A stretch of DNA of 14,417 bases, from contig JABVXU010000942.1 in NCBI GenBank assembly GCA_013365365.1, positions 1 to 14,417 of the forward strand. The letters are read 5' to 3'. Made by a program: the position numbers and the translations under genes. The stretch comes from Cruorifilaria tuberocauda. Its lineage: Eukaryota > Nematoda > Chromadorea > Rhabditida > Onchocercidae. Positions 1 to 8,174 of this stretch are shown here, in pieces. Below the pieces are notes generated by a model that did not search any database, had not been told where the DNA came from, and saw only the letters and a list, made by a program, of their open reading frames with translations. The number at the start of each line of letters is the position of its first letter. Within the stretch, counting starts at the first letter, position 1.

Positions 1-125
1 TGCTATTACTATTATTCATTATCATATATGTCATCATTATTGTTATCACTGTCATTCATCACCATCATCATCATCATTATCATCATCATCATCATTATTA
101 TTATTATTATTGATTATTGTTATTA
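1..125. repeat. (ATT/ATC)n trinucleotide microsatellite
   Basis: The first 125 bases are an imperfect trinucleotide tract of ATT, ATC and CATC units. The purest runs are CATCATCATC near 60-95 and TTATTATT near 95-112. It has no open frame of note and no flanking gene. Similar tracts recur at 6431-6476, 12010-12082 and 12353-12420, so this is a common class in the genome rather than a local feature. Confidence 0.9.
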
Positions 126-240
126 AATTTAAATTTTCCAAATAGAAATATTCCATTTCATTGGGTGCAAGTTTAAATTTATTTTTTCAAATATGCCTTA
201 TGGTAAAAAAAAAAATGTATTTTGGCAGAATGCCATAGGC

Positions 241-312
241 CATAGCTATGAGACAGAGAGAGAGAGAGGGAGAGAGAGGGAGAGAGGTAGACAGATAGAC
301 AAGAGAGAAGAA
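241..312. repeat. GA-rich tract with TAGACAGATAGACAAG tail
   Basis: A purine-rich run of AGAG and GGGAGAG words starts just after 251. It ends in a more complex tail, TAGACAGATAGACAAGAGAG, at about 287-306. The TC-rich reverse of this tail appears in a diverged form at about 476-503 (CTTGTCTAT, then CTGTCTAC), so the two may be arms of a decayed inverted repeat. Open frames across it are low-complexity leucine/serine runs and are not credible genes. Confidence 0.85.
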
Positions 313-522
313 ATGTGCAAAGAGATTTACGACTGAATTCATTGGATGCTTTCCAAAAAAAAAAAAATCGAATGATTGGATGAAGCATAAAGTAAGCATT
401 CATTGCTGTATGAGTATGTGTTCGTTCATTCTCGTCTGTCTATTCATCTTTGTGTCAAGCAAAAAACTCATTTTTGCTTGTCTATACCCACCTGTCTACA
501 CCTCTGTCTACCTGTCCCTTTC

Positions 523-545
523 TCTCTCTTATTGACCAAGAGAGA
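523..545. repeat. Short TC/GA hairpin
   Basis: TCTCTCTT (523-530) and AAGAGAGA (538-545) are perfect reverse complements around a 7-base loop. The arms sit at a change of strand bias, with TC-rich sequence to the left and GA-rich to the right. The pairing is exact, but such pairing is cheap in dinucleotide tracts, so a function is not implied. Confidence 0.55.
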
Positions 546-575
546 CAGAGAGAAATGTATGAAATGACCAAAGGG

Positions 576-578
<3 letters not shown>

Positions 579-614
<36 letters not shown>

Positions 615-615
615 G
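579..615. repeat. (TC)n microsatellite
   Basis: A nearly pure TC dinucleotide run ends in CCCTCGC. It directly precedes the GATAAGC/TC minisatellite and may be where that array's TC spacers came from. Confidence 0.92.
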
Positions 616-620
616 CTATA

Positions 621-1145
621 CGAATGATAAGCTGTAGGAAATAAAAAGCAATAACAACTCTCTCTGTTTATCAATGATAAGCTATCTCTCTCTCTCTCTC
701 TCTCTTTGTGAATGATAAGCTATCTCTCCTTTTTTATCAATGATAAGCTATCCCTCTCTCTTTTTATTAACGATAAGTTAGACTCTCTCTGTCTCTCTGT
801 CTCTCTCTCTCTCTTTGTCAATGATTAGCTATCTCTCTCTCTCTCTCTTTGTGAATGATAAGCTATCTCTCCTTTTTTATCAGTGATAAGCTATCCCTCT
901 CTCTTGTTATTAACGATAAGTTAGCCTCTCTCTGTCTCTTTCTCTCTCTTACTCTCTTTGTCAATGATAAGCTATTTCTCTCTCTTTGTGAATGATAAGC
1001 TATGTCTCCCCCTGTCTCTCTCTTTCATTGTGAATGATAAGCTACCTCTCTCTCTCTCTCTCTTTGTCAATGATAAGCTATCTCTCCGTCTCTTTATGAA
1101 TGATAATCCATGTCTCTCTCTCTCACTGTGAATGATGAACTATGC
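621..1145 (+). repeat. GATAAGC/TC minisatellite with higher-order units
   Basis: At least 15 units each pair the word AATGATAAGCTA with a TC-rich spacer of variable length ending in TTTGTG, TTTGTC or TTTTTATC. A four-unit block is itself duplicated. Bases 672-818 (147 bp) and 819-961 (143 bp) match in order and in unit-specific variants, such as CCTTTTTTAT followed by a CCCTCTCTCT unit and an ACGATAAGTTAG unit. Units after 962 are single and more varied. GATAAGCTATC within each unit is an imperfect dyad with GATA facing TATC. No usable open frame crosses it. I infer growth by slippage in the TC spacers plus unequal exchange of the whole block. Confidence 0.9.
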
Positions 1146-1275
1146 TAAGATAAGAACAGAAGGAAAAAATAATCCTCTCCCTCTCTCTTTCTCTCTCTCT
1201 CTCTGTCTCTCTCTCTCCCTCTCTCTATAAATAATAAGCTACTGATAAGGTAAATAAGGAATAGCAAACGATAAT
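1146..1275. repeat. TC tract plus decayed GATAAGC units
   Basis: A second TC-rich run lies at 1174-1226 (interrupted by CCC and TGTC). It is followed by leftover words ATAATAAGCTACTGATAAGG and ACGATAATC that resemble the neighbouring minisatellite. This looks like the frayed right edge of the array at 621-1145. Confidence 0.7.
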
Positions 1276-1770
1276 CATCATCTTGAACAATTATTTTTTT
1301 CAATAACTTATGCTATCTCAAAATTTTAATCATATCACCATAAAATTTTATCAACTGATAAGTAATCAGTGAAGAGGAATGAACTATTTATCATTTGTAT
1401 GAATTAAGCTGATTTACTGTTTATTCTAATCAATTCCAATTAGCATTTCTAATTAACAATTCCAATTAATCTTATCAAATATGAAAATTGATAAGAAAGA
1501 ATAAATGAATTTTGAACGATTAATTAATTAATTTTTTTGTTTTATTATTTATTAATTATTACTCGATTGTTATTTTTCATACAGAAAATTTAAATTACCT
1601 TAATTTAATTACTTAATATTTAGTATTTACTTTTAAAACAATTCTAATTAGCTAATAGTTATTTAGAGTACATTACTGTTCGGATGCTTTTCTCTATTTT
1701 AGCTTTACTTTCTTCTTAACGCCTTTTAACTTATGATTTTGTATCGAATTATTCATAAAACTCCTTCATT
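1276..1770. other. AT-rich stretch without a gene
   Basis: About 500 bases of AT-rich sequence have stops in every frame. Two small items are visible: TTATCAACTGATAA at 1348-1361, an inverted pair of GATA-type words with a 2-base spacer, and a short duplication of AATTCCAATTA around 1432-1468. I see no exon, RNA gene or mobile element. Confidence 0.75.
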
Positions 1771-1784
1771 TCTCACTCTCTCTC

Positions 1785-1845
<61 letters not shown>

Positions 1846-1868
1846 CCCTCTCTGTCTCTCTTTCTCTC
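1771..1868. repeat. Long (TC)n microsatellite
   Basis: This is the longest pure dinucleotide run of the window. TC repeats about 25 times without interruption at 1791-1840, flanked by imperfect TCTCACTC, CCCTTTC and TGTCTCTC. It is a pure homopurine/homopyrimidine mirror tract and could adopt triplex (H-DNA) form under supercoiling. That is a known property of such tracts and is not shown here. Confidence 0.95.
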
Positions 1869-1869
1869 A

Positions 1870-2595
1870 TTCTTAAAATTTAAAAAATGATAATTTTTAT
1901 TTTTTTTGATATTACTTAACTTTTGTTTGAAAAAAATCACAATTTAAAGTGAATTTTCAATTTTAAAATATTTTCATATCTATGTTTCCCATTCATAATT
2001 GATGATAAATTTATATGATAAGCTATCAACAATTTCATTTATGATTCATGATAAGTTCATGATAAGATATCGATAGGTTTATGATAAAGATAGCATAAAT
2101 CATTGCAACTATTAACAATTTAATTGAAATTAAATTAAAAATGATAATTTATATTTTTTTGATATATTATATATTTTGTGAATTATTTACATTTGTTTCA
2201 CTTATACTGTTTTTTTTACTTAATCATTGATTAAGTAAGTAAATTCAGTTACGAGTAAGCAATATCATTCTAATTCTACTTTACTGATTAAAAAAAAAAA
2301 AAAAAAAAAACCAAGAAAAAGCATTTTTTCATTCTTTTAAAATTTGATATAGCTGCTATTTTACCACCTGCTAGTACCAGCTGTGATTGCTTGTAAACGT
2401 TTTTTTTTTTTAATTGAAATTTTCTTATTATGAAAAAAAAAAAAAAAACTATCATAAATGATATCTGATTTATTTATATAAATTTATACGTAGGTGAAAA
2501 AAAAAATTATCAACCTGAAATCAACAAATTATCAATTTTAAATTCATTTATTTTAAAATTTATATTTATATAGAAAATTAAAATTATACTGATAT
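1870..2595. other. AT-rich stretch with GATA cluster and poly(A) runs
   Basis: No gene is supported here. At 2001-2091 TGATAA words are dense (GATGATAAA, ATGATAAGCTATCA, CATGATAAG, ATGATAAAGATAG) in an irregular array. Homopolymers include about 21 A at 2290-2310, 12 T at 2400-2411 and 16 A at 2433-2448. A less AT-rich island at about 2350-2400 (TTTACCACCTGCTAGTACCA) is the only higher-complexity sequence, and it lacks a convincing exon. None of the poly(A) runs has an identifiable retroelement body upstream. Confidence 0.7.
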
Positions 2596-2990
2596 TGATA
2601 TTGTTGTTGAGATAGTTATAAATTGAATTTGATAATTTCAGGCTGATAATTTGTTGATATATTAATAAGTGAATTTGGTAATTTTAAATTGATAATTTGA
2701 TTTTGTTGATGTACTGATAATTGAATTTGATAATTTTAAATTGATAATTTGATTTTGTTGATGTACTGATAATTGAATTTGATAATTTGAAATTGATAAT
2801 TTGATTTTGTTGATATACTAATAATTGAATTTGATAATTTTAAATTGATAATTTGATTTTGTTGATATACTAATAATTGAATTCGATAATTTGAAATTGA
2901 TAATTTGATTCTGTTGATATATTGATAATTGAATTTGATAATTTCAGATTAATGATTTGTTGATATATTGATAATATTGATAATTTTAAT
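2596..2990 (+). repeat. 52-bp minisatellite, about 7 copies
   Basis: Unit starts at 2689, 2741, 2793, 2845, 2897 and 2949 are spaced exactly 52 bp. Each begins TTGATAATTTGATTTTGTTG and contains three TGATAA words. The copy before (2642-2688, 47 bp) and the last copy (from 2949) both lack the five bases GATTT after TGATAATTT, so the shorter form flanks the longer form on both sides. A diverged partial copy is visible back to about 2596. The period is not a multiple of three and all frames contain stops. It is non-coding. Confidence 0.92.
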
Positions 2991-3560
2991 GTTAGCCAAA
3001 TTCATATTTATATAAGGAGTAAAATCATATTAAAAATTTCATATTTGTATTAAAATTATAATTTACATTTATATAATTAAAATTAAATTGTATAATTTAA
3101 TTAAAATTAAATTATATAATTCAATTAAATTGAATTTATATTAATTATCGCATCTATGTAACTGAAATATAATTTAATTGTGCTAAAAATTTTATGTTTA
3201 CATTTTAATTATTGTTATTGAAATTTATATTTATATTAAGGAATTTAAATTATATTAAAATTTTTAATATTAGTATTATATAAGAATTAAAATTACTAAA
3301 ATTCAAAACACTCTATTCAAATTTTAATACATTATTCAAATTTATATTTATATAAGAATTGAAATTATGTTCGGAATATTTTATATTACGAAACTTTATA
3401 CTTATATAAGAATTCAAAATTTGGGAATTTTTGATATTAGTAAAATTTGTACTGATATAAGAATTAAAATTTGTATTGAAAATTTTATATTTATATTAAA
3501 TTAAAATTAATATTTGAATAAGAATTAAAATTATATTGGAAATTTTATATTCATTTTAAA
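2991..3560. repeat. Degenerate AT-rich repeat region
   Basis: Diverged copies of an AT-rich phrase containing ATATAAGAATT recur near 3279, 3350, 3404, 3456 and, as GAATAAGAATT, 3517. The spacings are roughly 52-71 bp. The stretch between (AATTAAATTGTATAATTTAA at 3080-3130) is almost pure A/T. No open frame or RNA fold stands out. I read it as an old, decayed tandem array. Confidence 0.6.
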
Positions 3561-3716
3561 ATATTCTAAAACTCTTTTTTTTTATTATGATTCATCTATT
3601 CAATCTTTTTTTTTACTCAAAAAGTTTTCTTTAAATTGAGTGATTCATTAGGAAAGAATAACTTTCTATTGCTAATTGTTAATGTAATATCTATATTATT
3701 ATTTGAAAATTTCTCC

Positions 3717-3762
3717 ACTTGTAACTTGTAACTTACTTCTAGCTACTTGTAACTTGTAACTT
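3717..3762. repeat. Short ACTTGTA tandem repeat
   Basis: The words ACTTGTA and ACTTGTAACTT repeat as two doublets separated by ACTTCTAGCT. It is a small tandem repeat with no coding context. Confidence 0.75.
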
Positions 3763-3839
3763 TAGAAAAATCCAAAAATCAGGTTTCGTTTTTTTTTTTT
3801 TTTTTTGTTATTTATTCAATTCATAAGTTTTGAAAGTGG

Positions 3840-3996
3840 ATGACGATTGATAAACCGGATCGAAGAAGTACAAGTAAGTGAAATGGAATAAAGTTTGGAT
3901 TTTTTAAGAGTGAAGAAGTGGAAAAATTAAATGATAGCAAAACTTTTCCTTTTCTTACCTTTTCTATCTTTTTTTTTTTCCTTTCTACTCTTCCAG
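3840..3996 (+). other. Possible small exon with intron-like signals
   Basis: The donor-like sequence CAA|GTAAGTG lies at 3871-3880 and a strong acceptor-like sequence CTACTCTTCCAG ends at 3996, preceded by a long T/C tract. A branch-like CTTAC has its A at about 3957, some 39 bases upstream. Together these outline an intron of about 123 bp (3874-3996). An ATG at 3840 would open a short exon reading MTIDKPDRRST. After splicing the frame stays open for only about 14 more codons. The signals match metazoan splice consensus, but the peptide is tiny, the ATG context is poor, and there is no homology to lean on. It may be chance or a lone internal piece of a larger gene. Confidence 0.2.
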
Positions 3997-4180
3997 TTTT
4001 GAACTTTTCTTTTTTCCGTAAAATAAAATTAAAAACCTGAAAAGGAGAAAAATTAGAAATGAGAAATATTATGGAATGTGATGAACAAGTTTGAATTTAT
4101 GATTAATTATTTCAAATATGAGGAAAAGCGGAGGTTTAATTGGTGAAGAAGAAAACGTTAACAACTGATCATGATGATAT
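3997..4180. other. AT-rich spacer without a gene
   Basis: This sequence is slightly less AT-rich (GGAAAAGCGGAGGTTTAATT near 4120-4140), with stops in all frames. I see no recognisable element. Confidence 0.6.
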
Positions 4181-4780
4181 TTATAACGATTAATCATCTA
4201 ATAGTTTCGTTATTTATCGTCAGATTGAATTTTTTTTTTTAAATTATTTTTGAAATAATTGAATCATGTTAAAAATTTCCATTTTTTTTTCATAAAATTT
4301 AATTGATACATGAAATATTATTCGATTAATTCCATTATTCGATTATTTCATTATCTAATATTCTTTCGATCATTCGATTATTCGATTAATTGTCTGGTAT
4401 CACTATTTTTCTTAAGATTTTTTATTTATAACGATTAATCATCTAATAGTATCATTATTTTTTCTCGTGATTTTTATATTTTTGAAATAATCGAATCATA
4501 ATAGAAATCAACGTTTTTTCCTTATAGAATTTAATTAAAATATGAAATATTATTCGATTAATTCCATCATTCGATTATTTCATTATCTAATATTATTTGA
4601 TTTTTTCATTATTCGATTATTGATTATCGTTATTTTTCGTGAGATTGATTTTTCGTAATCATTGCTGAAATATTTAATAATCGACTAATAATATAATTAA
4701 TAGTAGAAATCAATATTTTTCTTTACAGAATTTAATGAATCAAAAATATTTTATATTATTTCTAATAATATATGAATTAA
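4181..4780 (+). repeat. ~245-bp tandem duplication with a partial third copy
   Basis: TTATAACGATTAATCATCTA begins both at 4181 and at 4426, an offset of 245 bp. The two copies then run in parallel through TTTTTGAAATAAT, ATGAAATATTATTCGATTAA, ATTCGATTATTTCATTATCT and GATT..TTCATTATTCG. A third, shorter and more diverged copy follows from about 4620 (ATTATCGTTATTTTTCGTGA through CAGAATTTAATGAATC). A further fragment of its start sits at 5097-5142. The first two copies are more alike than the third. Inner TTATTCGATTA words form a short sub-repeat. There is no open frame and no terminal repeat typical of a transposon. Confidence 0.85.
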
Positions 4781-4922
4781 TGTTTTCGAAATTTTTAGGG
4801 ATAAATAAATTGAATTGATAGTATTATATTATCATAATATCGATAATCGTATTAACAATGTGATTGATTAGATGATAATATTCTTTAAACAATTCCTATT
4901 GTAAAATTTTTTTTTAAACAGA

Positions 4923-4962
4923 ATTACAAAATTACAAAATTACAAAATTACAAAATTACAAA
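4923..4962. repeat. (ATTACAAA)5 octanucleotide repeat
   Basis: Five perfect copies of ATTACAAA lie end to end, followed by ATCATTAATTAATTG. The perfection suggests recent slippage. Confidence 0.95.
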
Positions 4963-5040
4963 ATCATTAATTAATTGAAAAGGAATTTCTTTTTTCTAAA
5001 TTAATAGATTAATTATATTAATTTGTTAATCTAAGAATGA

Positions 5041-5240
5041 TTAAATTAGTAATCATGAAAATGAGTGAAATTAGTAATCTTGAAAATGAGTAAATATTTA
5101 TAACGATGATGATTAATCATCTAACAGTTTCATTATTTTTCTTTTTTTCCTAATCTTATGAATGAGTAAAATTAGTAATCTTGAGGTTGGGTAAAATTAG
5201 TAATCTCGAAATTAGTAATGAGTGAAATTGGTAATAAAAG
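5041..5240 (+). repeat. ~25-bp array interrupted by a dispersed fragment
   Basis: Units of the form AAATTAGTAATCTTGAAAAT followed by GAGT occur at 5044 and 5069, then again from about 5152 to 5240 with variants (GAGGTTGGGT, CTCGAAATTAGTAATGAGTG). Between them, at about 5096-5150, sits a block TTTATAACGATGATGATTAA that matches the start of the 245-bp repeat at 4181 and 4426. The block splits the array in mid-unit. It shows no terminal inverted repeat, and any target-site duplication is masked by the array itself. Confidence 0.75.
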
Positions 5241-5298
5241 CAAAATTTATATAAAAAATATTTTAGAAATGAAATTGATTTATCTTTTAGAAGTTTCT

Positions 5299-5560
5299 AA
5301 GTAATTTAAATTATAAATAATAATTTTACTTTTATCTATTCAAATACAAATAAGTAATTTAAAGTATAAATAATAATTTTATTTTTATCTGTCCCGATAT
5401 AAATTGTACAAAATTACTAATTTACTTCATTCCTAAGACCGGATAAAATGTACAAAATTACTCTTCTGCCGTTATTACTAGTTTTACTTAGAATTTAACT
5501 TTCATTTATTCAAATACAAAATGTACAATGTTACTAATTTACTTATTCATTTAGACCAGT
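5299..5560. repeat. 53-bp duplication and GTACAAAATTACT repeats
   Basis: AAGTAATTTAAATTATAAAT at 5299 recurs at 5352 with one change in this stretch, giving a 53-bp direct repeat. After it, TTGTACAAAATTACTAATTT near 5406, ATGTACAAAATTACTCTTCT near 5448 and ATGTACAATGTTACTAATTT near 5521 form a second, looser repeat. No gene is visible. Confidence 0.75.
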
Positions 5561-5810
5561 TTAAGTTGCAATTGAGCAAACACTCTCATTTCCGTTTCTT
5601 TTTCATTTTTTTCGAATATTGAAAATTAGGAAAAAAAAAAGCGAGGAAAATGAAGGTTTGTCGAGCATTTCTTTTAGTTGTATATAAATTGAAAAAAAAT
5701 TTTTCTGTTGAAAATTTTCTTTTCTTTTGCAGCTTTCAACTTCGTCATTGATAGTAATGATAATATCATTGATAGTAGTGATAAAATAAAATATTCAAAA
5801 GTAATTATTT
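5561..5810. other. AT-rich spacer with a splice-acceptor-like site
   Basis: At 5715-5732 the sequence TTTTCTTTTCTTTTGCAG is a textbook-like 3' splice site, but the frame after it closes at once. CATTGATAGTAATGATAA (5744-5761) is nearly repeated at 5768-5784. Nothing else stands out. Confidence 0.5.
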
Positions 5811-6150
5811 AATTCTTATCAATTTTAATTTGGCGATTAAATATAATTCTTATCAGTTTTAATTTGATAATTTAACATAATTCTCATCAATTTTAATTGA
5901 GTAATTAAATACAATTCTTGTCAATTTTAATTCAGTAATCAAATACAATTCTTATCAATTTTAATTCAATAATTAAATACAATTCTTATCAGTTTTATTT
6001 TGATAATTTAACATAATTCTCATCAATTTTAATTTAGTAATTAAATGCAATTCTTATCAATTTTAATTCAATAATTAAATATAATTCTTATCAGTATTAA
6101 TTTGATAATTTAACATAATTCTTATCAATTTTAATTTAGTAATTAAATAC
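5811..6150 (-). repeat. 34-bp minisatellite, ten exact-length copies
   Basis: Ten units of exactly 34 bp run from 5811 to 6150 with no indel. Each begins AATTCTTATCAATTTTAATT or a close variant, so TGATAA reads on the minus strand. Three unit types recur. Units 2, 6 and 9 end TTTGATAATTTAACAT. Units 3, 7 and 10 end TAGTAATTAAAT plus AC or GC, or a close variant. Units 5 and 8 carry CAATAATTAAATA. Units 5-7 (5947-6048) and 8-10 (6049-6150) differ at only about 5 of 102 positions, so a 102-bp trimer has been duplicated. A 20-base AATTAAATAATTAAATATAC edge follows. It is non-coding. Confidence 0.95.
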
Positions 6151-6430
6151 AATTAAATAATTAAATATACTTATCATTTACTTTTAGCTATCATTTATTT
6201 ACCTTTAATTTATTCATGAAATATTGATAAATAAATACAATGATAGTAAAATTTAAAATTTTAGTTTTTTTAAATTCTTTCTTTCTTCTCTTCATAAAGA
6301 AAATTCTTTCTGATTATGAAATTCTCGCTGTTTATCAGATGATATGATAAAAAAAATAACAATATTCTATAAATATAATTTGAAAATTTTGCTAATATAC
6401 AAAAAAGAAAAAAAAAATCAAAAGTGATCA
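6151..6430. other. AT-rich spacer without a gene
   Basis: This is low-complexity A/T sequence with scattered TTATCA words. A minus-strand open frame that overlaps the adjoining ATC/ATT tract is low-complexity and not credible. Confidence 0.6.
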
Positions 6431-6476
6431 CTATCGTTATCATCATTATCATTATCATTATCATCACTATCATCAG
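6431..6476. repeat. (ATC/ATT)n microsatellite
   Basis: ATCATT, ATC and TATC units repeat imperfectly. The sequence type is the same as at 1-125. Confidence 0.85.
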
Positions 6477-6775
6477 TCTGTGCTACTTGCTGATGTAATG
6501 ATTTTTAACATTCAATTTGCACTTAAAATTCTATTTTGTTGATTGAACTTCCGGTTAACCGTTTGCTTTGCTTTCAGACAATATATTATCTATATTTATT
6601 TATTTATTTATTTTCATTACTGTTATCCTCAAAAACCAACTGCTTAAACTAAACTGATAACTGATAACTGATGATGATGGTGATATTTTGTTAAGTGATT
6701 GTCTGTGTTATGCATCTTATCTCCTCCTAACTCTTCTTTTTCTTTTAATCTATTCTTCTACAGAGTTATTTTACT
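6477..6775. other. AT-rich spacer with palindrome and TTTA tract
   Basis: CGGTTAACCG at 6552-6561 is a perfect 10-base palindrome that stands out for its C/G content. An acceptor-like GTTTGCTTTGCTTTCAG ends at 6577. (TTTA)n runs at about 6595-6614, and CTGATAACTGATAACTGATG at 6653-6672 is a short tandem of GATA words. No exon or RNA gene is supported. Confidence 0.6.
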
Positions 6776-7552
6776 CTTACTTTTTAGCTAGCATTTACTT
6801 CTATCAATTACTTTTTTAATTTTAGTTATTTTTTACTTTTATTTTAGTTATTTTTTACTTTTAGGTATCATTTACTTTTATCAGTTAAGTTTTTTAGTTA
6901 TCATTTATTTTTATCAGTTGCTTTTTTACTTTTAATTATCATTTACTTTTAGTTATCATTTAATTTTAGTTATCATTTACTTTTAGTTATCATCTACTTT
7001 TAGCTATCATTTACTTGTATTTATCATTTAGTTTTAGCTATCATTTACTTTTAGTTATCATCCACTTTTAGCTGTCATTTACTTGTATTTATCATTTAGT
7101 TTTAGTTTAGTTTTAGCTATCATTTACTTTTAGCTATCATTTATTTTTATCAATTGCTTTTTTACTTCTAATTATCACTTACTTTTAGCTATCATTTACT
7201 TGTATATATCATTCAGTTTTAGCTATCATTTACTTGTATTTATCATTTAGTTTTAGCTATCATTTACTTTTAGTTATCAACCACTTTAGCTGTCATCTGC
7301 TTGTGTTTATCATTTACTTTTAGCTATCATTTACTTGTATTTATCATTTAGTTTTAGCTATCTTTTACTTTTATCAGTTAATTTTTTACTTTTAGTTATC
7401 ATTTACATTTACCAATTGCTTTTTTATTTCTAGCTATCATTTACTTTTAGTTATCATCCACTTTTAGCTGTCATTTACTTGTATTTATCATTTAGTTTTA
7501 GCTATCATTTACTTTTATCAATTGCTTTTTTATTTTTAGCTATCATTTACAA
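6776..7552 (-). repeat. ~17-bp minisatellite with large internal duplication
   Basis: Roughly 45 units of the 17-base type CTTTTAGTTATCATTTA fill almost 780 bp. Variants have GCTATC, CTTGTATTTATC and ATCCACTTTTAGCTGTC. Spacings between like variants are multiples of 17 (34 and 68 bp) or within a base of it. A spacer TTTTATCAATTGCTTTTTTA interrupts it several times (about 6910, 7145, 7412 and 7514). Bases 7035-7105 and 7431-7501 are identical over 71 bp. After that, the left copy has an extra 11-base TTTAGTTTTAG. This shows recent long-range copying. The core TTATCA is on the plus strand, so TGATAA is on the minus. It has no coding potential. Confidence 0.92.
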
Positions 7553-8174
7553 ATAAGCATTAACGAATTTCTTTATACTCATTCACTTAGTTATGGAAAT
7601 TTTTTAGTTTTTTTTTTTGCCTCAGTTTTTTATAAGTAAAATAATTTAATTAAATTTAATATTTAATTGAATTAAATACTTATCAGCAAAATAAATCATT
7701 CATCTTTTGTCATAGTTTGAAATTGTATTTTAAGAAATTAGAATAAAATTTTTTATAAAATAATCAAAAGAAAAGAATGAATTAAATTTTAGAAATGTTT
7801 TCCATGTTATGCCTATATTAATTTCTATATTTTAATATAATATAAAATATTTTTTTTTAGGATTCTAGGAATAAATTAAAAGATTGTTTAACTTTGATTA
7901 CTTTGATTATTTCACTTATATATTTAGCTTAATTTTACGTTTTACACGTTTTGCACACGTAGTTTACTGTGAAATAATAGAATTTCAAGAATCTTTTTTT
8001 TTCGAAGCATAAATTTTACATTTATATAAATCTGTCTTTCTTTTTTTTTTTTTTTGGAAATAATTCATCCATATTTATCGAATGCTCCGTTCGATTTCTG
8101 TTCAATTGATAAAAATGATTGCTTGTTTTCTTTTAATATTACATTTAACTAATTTTATTTTCATAGTTTATTGA
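7553..8174. other. AT-rich stretch without a gene
   Basis: About 620 bases of AT-rich sequence have T runs at about 7608 and 8041-8055 and stops in all frames. ACGTTTTACACGTTTTGCAC at about 7937-7956 is a small ACGT-word repeat. I see no exon, RNA gene, transposon end or regulatory module that I would defend. Confidence 0.7.

Noticed and set aside
179..674. Overlapping open frames on both strands near the first GA and TC tracts
   Set aside because: They translate dinucleotide runs (SLSLSL, ERERER) and simple flanks. There is no exon-like composition outside the tracts.
2314..2415. A minus-strand peptide-like stretch (YKQSQLVLAGGKIAAISNFK) in a GC-richer island
   Set aside because: There is no start codon or clear splice sites. 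It is flanked on both sides by poly(A)/poly(T) that keeps the frame open artificially. The plus strand of the same island is equally unremarkable.
2290..2448. Poly(A) runs as the tails of retrotransposed elements
   Set aside because: There is no element body, no target-site duplication and no open frame next to the runs. Homopolymers are common all over the window.
6270..6473. A minus-strand open frame starting MIVMIMIMIM
   Set aside because: The start is the ATC/ATT microsatellite and the rest is F/I/N-rich AT translation. There is no supporting signal.
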